NCBI GenBank assembly: GCA_030740295.1 | Contig: JASLXP010000117.1 | Span: 1 to 6,607, forward strand | DNA from: Planctomycetota bacterium | Lineage (GTDB): Bacteria > Planctomycetota > PUPC01 > JACPCR01 | Direction of reading: 5' to 3' | Length of the DNA stretch: 6,607 nt | Shown: in pieces, positions 1 through 3,639 of the stretch | How positions within the stretch are numbered: the first letter of the stretch is position 1 | Layout of the letters: every line of letters begins with the position of its first letter | Notes under the pieces: model-generated | What the model was told of the DNA's origin: nothing | What the model saw: only the letters and a program-made list of their open reading frames with translations | Database searches by the model: none | Program-made: the position numbers and the translations under genes

Positions 1-921
1 TTTCAGTTCTCCGGGGCCGAGTACCTCGAACTGCGCAACATCGTATGCGTCGGCGGACGCGGCAACGGCATAAACATCGACGGGGGCAGTAAGTTTTTCA
101 GATTGCTCAACGTCACCGTGCGCGACGTCAACCAGAACGGAAACCACGACGGGATCAAGCTCTCGGGCGTGTCGGATTTCCGCGTCGAGAACTGCACCGT
201 CGAAAACTGGGGCGACTGCGGCGTCGACATGGTCGCCTGCGCTCGCGGTCTTATCGAGGGCTGCGTTTTCCGTACGACGAAGGGTGGCTTGCCTGCCGTT
301 GGCGTGCAGACGAAGGGTGGGAGTATTGACGTGACCATTCGCCGCAACCGTTTCGACCGGGCGGCTCGCAGGGGAGTCAACATCGGCGGCAGCACATCGC
401 TCAATTGCTTCTGGCTGGGCCTGCCGCAGAAGGATGCCTACGAGGCAAAGCACATCACCGTGGAGGGTAACATCTTCATCGGCTGCAACGCCGCGGCAGC
501 ATTCGTCACCTCCGACGACTGCATCGCCAGGTGGAACACCATTTACCATCCGAACCGCTGGGCCTTCCGCATCCTCCAGGAGACTGGCGACAAACGCTTC
601 GTCAGGTGCCGAAACGGCCGCGTCGAGGACAACATTATCGTCTACCGGAGCGACCGATGGTTCGCGGGTGGGATGAATTTCCTGACGAAAAGCGCCAACC
701 CTTTCAGCTTCAAATTCGCCCGCAACTGGTGGTACTGCAGCGACCGGCCAGGAAAAAGTAAACGTAGTCTCCCGGTGAAAGAGGTCGAGGGCGTCATCGG
801 AAAGGACCCCATGCTGGTCGATCCGGCGAAGGGGAACTTCGCGCTTAAGAAAGGCAGCCCAGCGAAAGGACGGGGACACACGGCTCTGCCGGCCGCAAAG
901 GCGCTGGAGCGAGAAAATTAG
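1..921 (+). CDS. Right-handed parallel beta-helix protein, 5'-truncated by window edge
   Basis: The frame is open from base 1 to the TAG at 919-921, giving 306 visible residues. The first in-window start-like codon (TTG at 103) is not credible, because the beta-helix pattern already runs through residues 1-34. The true start and any signal peptide are upstream. The protein shows repeated short rungs rich in Val, Ile, Asn and Gly, such as 'NVTVRDV', 'DGIKLSG', 'FRVENCTVENW', 'VTIRRNRF' and 'ITVEGNIF', which is the pattern of the pectate-lyase / right-handed beta-helix fold. Near the C-terminus (residues 269-288) is 'DPMLVDPAKGNFALKKGSPA', typical of the last segment of secreted beta-helix proteins of the DUF1565 / choice-of-anchor-Q type. 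Members of this fold are often extracellular polysaccharide lyases or carbohydrate-binding proteins, but I see no diagnostic catalytic site. Only 18 residues follow the GSPA motif, and they hold no membrane anchor or sorting signal. Fold confident; substrate and activity unknown. Confidence 0.85.
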   Translation, partial: FQFSGAEYLELRNIVCVGGRGNGINIDGGSKFFRLLNVTVRDVNQNGNHDGIKLSGVSDFRVENCTVENWGDCGVDMVACARGLIEGCVFRTTKGGLPAVGVQTKGGSIDVTIRRNRFDRAARRGVNIGGSTSLNCFWLGLPQKDAYEAKHITVEGNIFIGCNAAAAFVTSDDCIARWNTIYHPNRWAFRILQETGDKRFVRCRNGRVEDNIIVYRSDRWFAGGMNFLTKSANPFSFKFARNWWYCSDRPGKSKRSLPVKEVEGVIGKDPMLVDPAKGNFALKKGSPAKGRGHTALPAAKALEREN

Positions 922-1048
922 ACGTGGCGCCATCGCAACCATCGAAGACAGCGGGAAGTCTCACCATCTTGTCGTGACTCAGAGAGGACGAACGCGCGGG
1001 TCAGGCCTCGAGTAACGCGAAAGATCATGAGGAATCCGAACATTCCCA
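922..1048. other. Intergenic gap, no clear regulatory element
   Basis: This 127-bp gap separates the beta-helix gene from the winged-helix/DUF5591 gene. I see no stem-loop followed by a T-tract and no convincing -35/-10 pair. A perfect 8-bp palindrome, TGGCGCCA, lies at 925-932 just after the stop codon, but it is too short to interpret. A weak GAGGAA Shine-Dalgarno-like stretch at 1029-1034 lies 14 nt before the ATG at 1049. Confidence 0.5.
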
Positions 1049-1993
1049 ATGAAAGCCAACGAGATTCGGCACACATTGATCTCTGTCCTTTTGCAGCTTG
1101 AAGCTCCGGTTGGGAGAAAGGACCTCGCCGCGCAATGCGGTCTATCGGAAAAGATGGTCGAACCGGTTCTCAGGAAACTGATCCAGGAAGGTCAGGTTGT
1201 GGAAGGGCCTCTCATTACCGGCAGCGACGAGACCTTCTGCCGGTGGGCTTCGTACTGGGAAAAGGAGTCCGGCGAGACTACGGCCGGAACCTTATTGATG
1301 CTGCGAAAGTGGATGGAGGGGGAGGAGATTCTGTCTGCTGACCGGTTAGGGATCGATTCACGGCCGGTCACAAAGTTCCACCGCTTCATCATTGATGAGT
1401 ATTCCCCACCCAGAGACAAGGGGATGCTGGTTTTTTTTCAGTGCTCTGTCCGGCGGCCATTCTCGAAATCCCCTTCGCATGGGTCCATGCGCCGCGCTGT
1501 TCAGGTGGCCACGGGAAACGACCCCACCAGGGATTTCGATAAGTGCCCGGTCCAGGTGGTCGTCCTCGCCAGCCGGATTGGTCCTGTTCCATATGAATTG
1601 GAAGATACCTATCCAGCCAATGTCAGCAGCGGTGGCGTGAAACATTTCCAACCGGAGCATTACGCTCGCTCCAGACCGGTCCTCGCCAAACGCATGGCCG
1701 AATTTCTGACGAAGCATGGCCACTGCTACGAACGCGTCACCGCATTTACCGACGGCCGCTATGCGCAAGTGATGGAAGATGCCAGGGAACTGGCGGGCAT
1801 TGATTTTCCGATTCTGCCGCAGAAGGGCGGCCCCATCGTTGAAAAGCTGGGACAATCGAAACCGCGGACCTATTGGGCAAAATACTGGATTCAGTTGTAT
1901 CTGGAGATAGTAGACTGGCTGGGCGAGAATAAGGCCAGGGAAGCCAGGAGCAGACTCGAAAAACTGGAAGTCAGCTTCAGAGATCGGGAATGA
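1049..1993 (+). CDS. Winged-helix protein with ArcS-like (DUF5591) core
   Basis: A 314-residue protein. The ATG at 1049 is the first usable start after an in-frame TGA at 1028-1030; the GAGGAA at 1029-1034 is a weak, slightly distant ribosome site. Residues 3-55 ('IRHTLISVLLQLEAPVGRKD...', 'GLSEKMVEPVLRKLIQEGQVVEG') look like a winged helix-turn-helix. From about residue 120 the protein resembles DUF5591, the core domain of archaeosine synthase ArcS. Residues 132-144 read CSVRRPFSKSPSH, which fits the ArcS motif P-C-x3-K-P-Y-x2-S-x2-H except Gln for Pro, Arg for Lys and Phe for Tyr. It is followed at 170-190 by 'VVVLASRIGPVPYELEDTYPA', which matches the family's G-x-VP-x-ELE-x-x-YPA element. 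The C-terminus (about 265-314) is helical and charged. Known: archaeal ArcS modifies preQ0-bearing tRNA. Inferred: this bacterial protein binds nucleic acid or a modified base. No transglycosylase or radical-SAM partner is in view. A T8 run (1431-1438) directly precedes the motif. Domain call moderate; function unknown. Confidence 0.8.
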   Translation: MKANEIRHTLISVLLQLEAPVGRKDLAAQCGLSEKMVEPVLRKLIQEGQVVEGPLITGSDETFCRWASYWEKESGETTAGTLLMLRKWMEGEEILSADRLGIDSRPVTKFHRFIIDEYSPPRDKGMLVFFQCSVRRPFSKSPSHGSMRRAVQVATGNDPTRDFDKCPVQVVVLASRIGPVPYELEDTYPANVSSGGVKHFQPEHYARSRPVLAKRMAEFLTKHGHCYERVTAFTDGRYAQVMEDARELAGIDFPILPQKGGPIVEKLGQSKPRTYWAKYWIQLYLEIVDWLGENKAREARSRLEKLEVSFRDRE

Positions 1994-2033
1994 GATCGCC
2001 GCCAGGCACCCGACATCTGGTCCACATTCGCAG

Positions 2034-2052
2034 GTTGGCCGTCCCGGCCGAC
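2034..2052 (+). other. Inverted repeat / possible hairpin between genes
   Basis: GTTGGCCG (2034-2041) can pair with CGGCCGAC (2045-2052) across a TCC loop. This gives 8 pairs, one of them a G·U wobble. It lies about 40 bp after the stop of the DUF5591-like gene. The next bases, ATCTTACC, are not a T-tract, so it could stabilise the mRNA 3' end or mean nothing in GC-rich DNA. It competes for bases 2040-2041 and 2045-2046 with the alternative stem CGTCCCG (2040-2046) and CGGGACG (2076-2082). Confidence 0.35.
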
Positions 2053-2093
2053 ATCTTACCAGCCCCGGTGACGGGCGGGACGACCATTCTACG

Positions 2094-2147
2094 ATGAGTT
2101 ATCCGGCCCCCTTACGTCAGCCCACAACATTCGGAGGAATCAAGTGA
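2094..2147 (+). other. 17-codon mini-ORF overlapping the deacetylase start
   Basis: ATG at 2094 opens a frame encoding MSYPAPLRQPTTFGGIK. It ends at the TGA at 2145-2147, which overlaps the GTG start at 2144-2146 as GTGA. Such 4-nt overlaps are classic for translational coupling, so this could be a leader peptide. Its own ribosome site is poor (only a GGGCGGGA stretch 13 nt before the ATG) and the peptide resembles nothing I know. A chance ORF is quite possible. Confidence 0.2.
2133..2139 (+). promoter_or_regulatory. Ribosome binding site fixing a GTG start
   Basis: GGAGGAA sits 4 nt upstream of the GTG at 2144 (6 nt measured from GGAGG). The strong Shine-Dalgarno match at good spacing decides for GTG 2144 as the start of the deacetylase-like gene, ahead of any internal ATG. 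Confidence 0.8.
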
Positions 2148-3616
2148 GCAAGCCCTATGTTTTCATCTGTTTCGATACGGAAGACCCGATACATCCGGAA
2201 GCGGATGATGCCTTGCTGAGGTTGGCGAAGACTTTCGGTCGGGCCGGATTGCCGGCCTGTTTCTTCATGGTCGGCGAGAAAGCCCGGATGCTGCGGGAAC
2301 GGGGCCGTAAGGACGCGCTTGATGCGCTCAGGGAGCACGAAATTGACTACCACGGGAATTACTGGTTCGAGTACCCCGAGCCGGCACTTGTCTACGGCAA
2401 TGAGGACCCCTGGGATTCGGCCGTGCAGAAAGCCCTGGCCTATGAAACGCCGGGACTGCAGGATGTGGCCGAGATCACGGGACAGTTCCCGGTCTCCACC
2501 TGCCAGCACCAGCACAATCACAGTCCAGCCACGAATTATGCCCTTGCTCAGGCCGGCGTTCGTATCTGGAACGGCGGATTCGGCGCGCCTCTTGAGGGGA
2601 TGGGCTGGATCATGGGGATGTTTGTCGTCGGCAGGCATTCGCGGTCACTTTCCAGCCAGGGGACATGGGGCGGCTTTCAGTTCAACCCTCAGCAACCGGG
2701 CCGCCGTCCCAGAGCCGTGAATCCTGCTGAAGAACTGAGGCAATTTAAAGAACGCTTTGATGCCCAACTGGAACAGGGGAACAGCCACATCGTGATTCTT
2801 GGTCACCCGACCTGCTGGGCCCTTGCTGAATGGTGGGGCTGGTATGAATGGTCCCTGCCCTTTCGAGGAGAGGGAGAGCATCCGAGGCCCGGCCTCTACC
2901 CACACGGCCGGCAGTGGCAAAGAGTCGTTACGCGTTCCCGTGCAGACACCGATGCACATTTCAAATGGACAGCCCAGGCAGCACGCTGGCTGGCCGGACG
3001 CAACGACATTCAAGTAACGACTCTCGAGCAGGCGCTCCGAGACCACTCTGAGCCTGATGGGACATGGCTCTCTCGCGGACAGGTCCGCTCCGTTGCTCGG
3101 AAGCTCTTGAAGCAATTCGATCCTGTTGATGTTGCGGGGACATCACTTTCCGTCGCGGACGCGCTGTTTGTTCTGGCCAGCGCGGTTGAGTTCATGCTGG
3201 CAAATCGAGGCTTGCCGGGTCACGTGCAGGTCCGAAGGACTCTCGGTCCCGTCGAAGAAGTCCTGATCCCATCCCGTCCGGTCACCTTCAAAAGACAGAA
3301 CCTGATGATGGCCGCGCGCCAACTGGTGAATTTCGTCAATGGGCACGGAAGGCTTCCCCACGCTATCAGAGCCCATCATGTCGATTGCGGCCCGGGCGAG
3401 CTGCTCCTGGCCCTTTCGCAGGCCCTTGCTGCGGACCGGCTTCCGGATTCCGTGACAGTCGAGCCAACGGCGGGCGTCCCCGATTGCGTGGCCATGGAAT
3501 GTTTTGCCAGAGCATCCGCCGCATCGTCCCATGCGCCGCCAGGCTACGAGCCCACCCAGATTCACATGCAGGGCCGGCAGCAGTCCTGGAGCTATCGACC
3601 CGCGATCCGGAGGTGA
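2144..3616 (+). CDS. NodB-fold polysaccharide deacetylase-like protein with PMBR-like repeats
   Basis: A 490-residue protein with a GTG start supported by GGAGGAA. There is no signal peptide, so it is probably cytoplasmic. The N-terminal part (about 1-300) looks like the glycoside hydrolase/deacetylase (NodB) fold. Strand 1 is 'VFICFDTEDP' (residues 6-15), where DTED stands in for the usual TFDD metal/base motif. 'HQHNHSP' (122-128) occupies the place of the metal-binding H-x3-H motif, and 'VILGHPTCW' (217-225) provides a late histidine. NodB enzymes remove N- or O-acetyl groups from sugars using a divalent metal; the substrate here is unknown. Two diverged repeats follow, at about 336-376 and 383-428. 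They share an A-x4-F-x6-LP core and a GP-x-E element, resembling pseudomurein-binding repeats. A third 'LPDSVTV' (433-439) may begin a partial copy. The tail 'QQSWSYRPAIRR' closes the protein. The helicase gene follows after 23 bp, suggesting co-transcription. Fold confident; activity inferred. Confidence 0.85.
   Translation: MSKPYVFICFDTEDPIHPEADDALLRLAKTFGRAGLPACFFMVGEKARMLRERGRKDALDALREHEIDYHGNYWFEYPEPALVYGNEDPWDSAVQKALAYETPGLQDVAEITGQFPVSTCQHQHNHSPATNYALAQAGVRIWNGGFGAPLEGMGWIMGMFVVGRHSRSLSSQGTWGGFQFNPQQPGRRPRAVNPAEELRQFKERFDAQLEQGNSHIVILGHPTCWALAEWWGWYEWSLPFRGEGEHPRPGLYPHGRQWQRVVTRSRADTDAHFKWTAQAARWLAGRNDIQVTTLEQALRDHSEPDGTWLSRGQVRSVARKLLKQFDPVDVAGTSLSVADALFVLASAVEFMLANRGLPGHVQVRRTLGPVEEVLIPSRPVTFKRQNLMMAARQLVNFVNGHGRLPHAIRAHHVDCGPGELLLALSQALAADRLPDSVTVEPTAGVPDCVAMECFARASAASSHAPPGYEPTQIHMQGRQQSWSYRPAIRR
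3609..3616 (+). promoter_or_regulatory. Strong Shine-Dalgarno overlapping the deacetylase stop codon
   Basis: GGAGGTGA is a near-perfect anti-16S match, and its TGA is also the deacetylase stop. It lies 23 nt before the only possible helicase start (ATG 3640), too far for normal use. It lies 9 nt before another ATG at 3626, which opens a 7-codon frame (MESNRWP, stop at 3647-3649) spanning the helicase start. This layout fits reinitiation or coupling, or the match may be a coincidence of Arg-Arg-stop codons. Confidence 0.4.
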
Positions 3617-3639
3617 TTCTGTTCCATGGAATCTAATCG

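Larger units (their letters stand above)
1994..2143. other. Intergenic region with overlapping inverted repeats
   Basis: This 150-bp gap separates the DUF5591-like gene from the deacetylase-like gene. It holds a compact hairpin (2034-2052), an alternative longer-range stem (2040-2046 with 2076-2082), a small inner stem (2064-2067 with 2072-2075), a 17-codon mini-ORF (from 2094) and the ribosome binding site of the deacetylase gene. No T-tract follows any stem, so a classical intrinsic terminator is not supported. No promoter is obvious. Confidence 0.5.

Noticed and set aside
925..932. Perfect palindrome TGGCGCCA just after the beta-helix stop codon
   Set aside because: Eight bases with no loop or T-tract; too short to be a terminator or to claim as an operator.
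1027..1101. A 24-codon plus-strand frame (ATG 1027) overlapping the start of the winged-helix gene
   Set aside because: No ribosome site of its own and no meaningful overlap geometry. The length is expected by chance.
1358..1855. A 165-codon minus-strand frame opposite the ArcS-like domain
   Set aside because: The plus frame carries the C-x3-RPF-x2-S-x2-H motif. The minus translation resembles no protein family and is best explained as a shadow.
3430..3616. Suspected frameshift at the deacetylase C-terminus, because residues 440-475 look low in conservation
   Set aside because: The other two forward frames give no better protein-like sequence, and the final QQSWSYRPA looks like a natural tail in the original frame.
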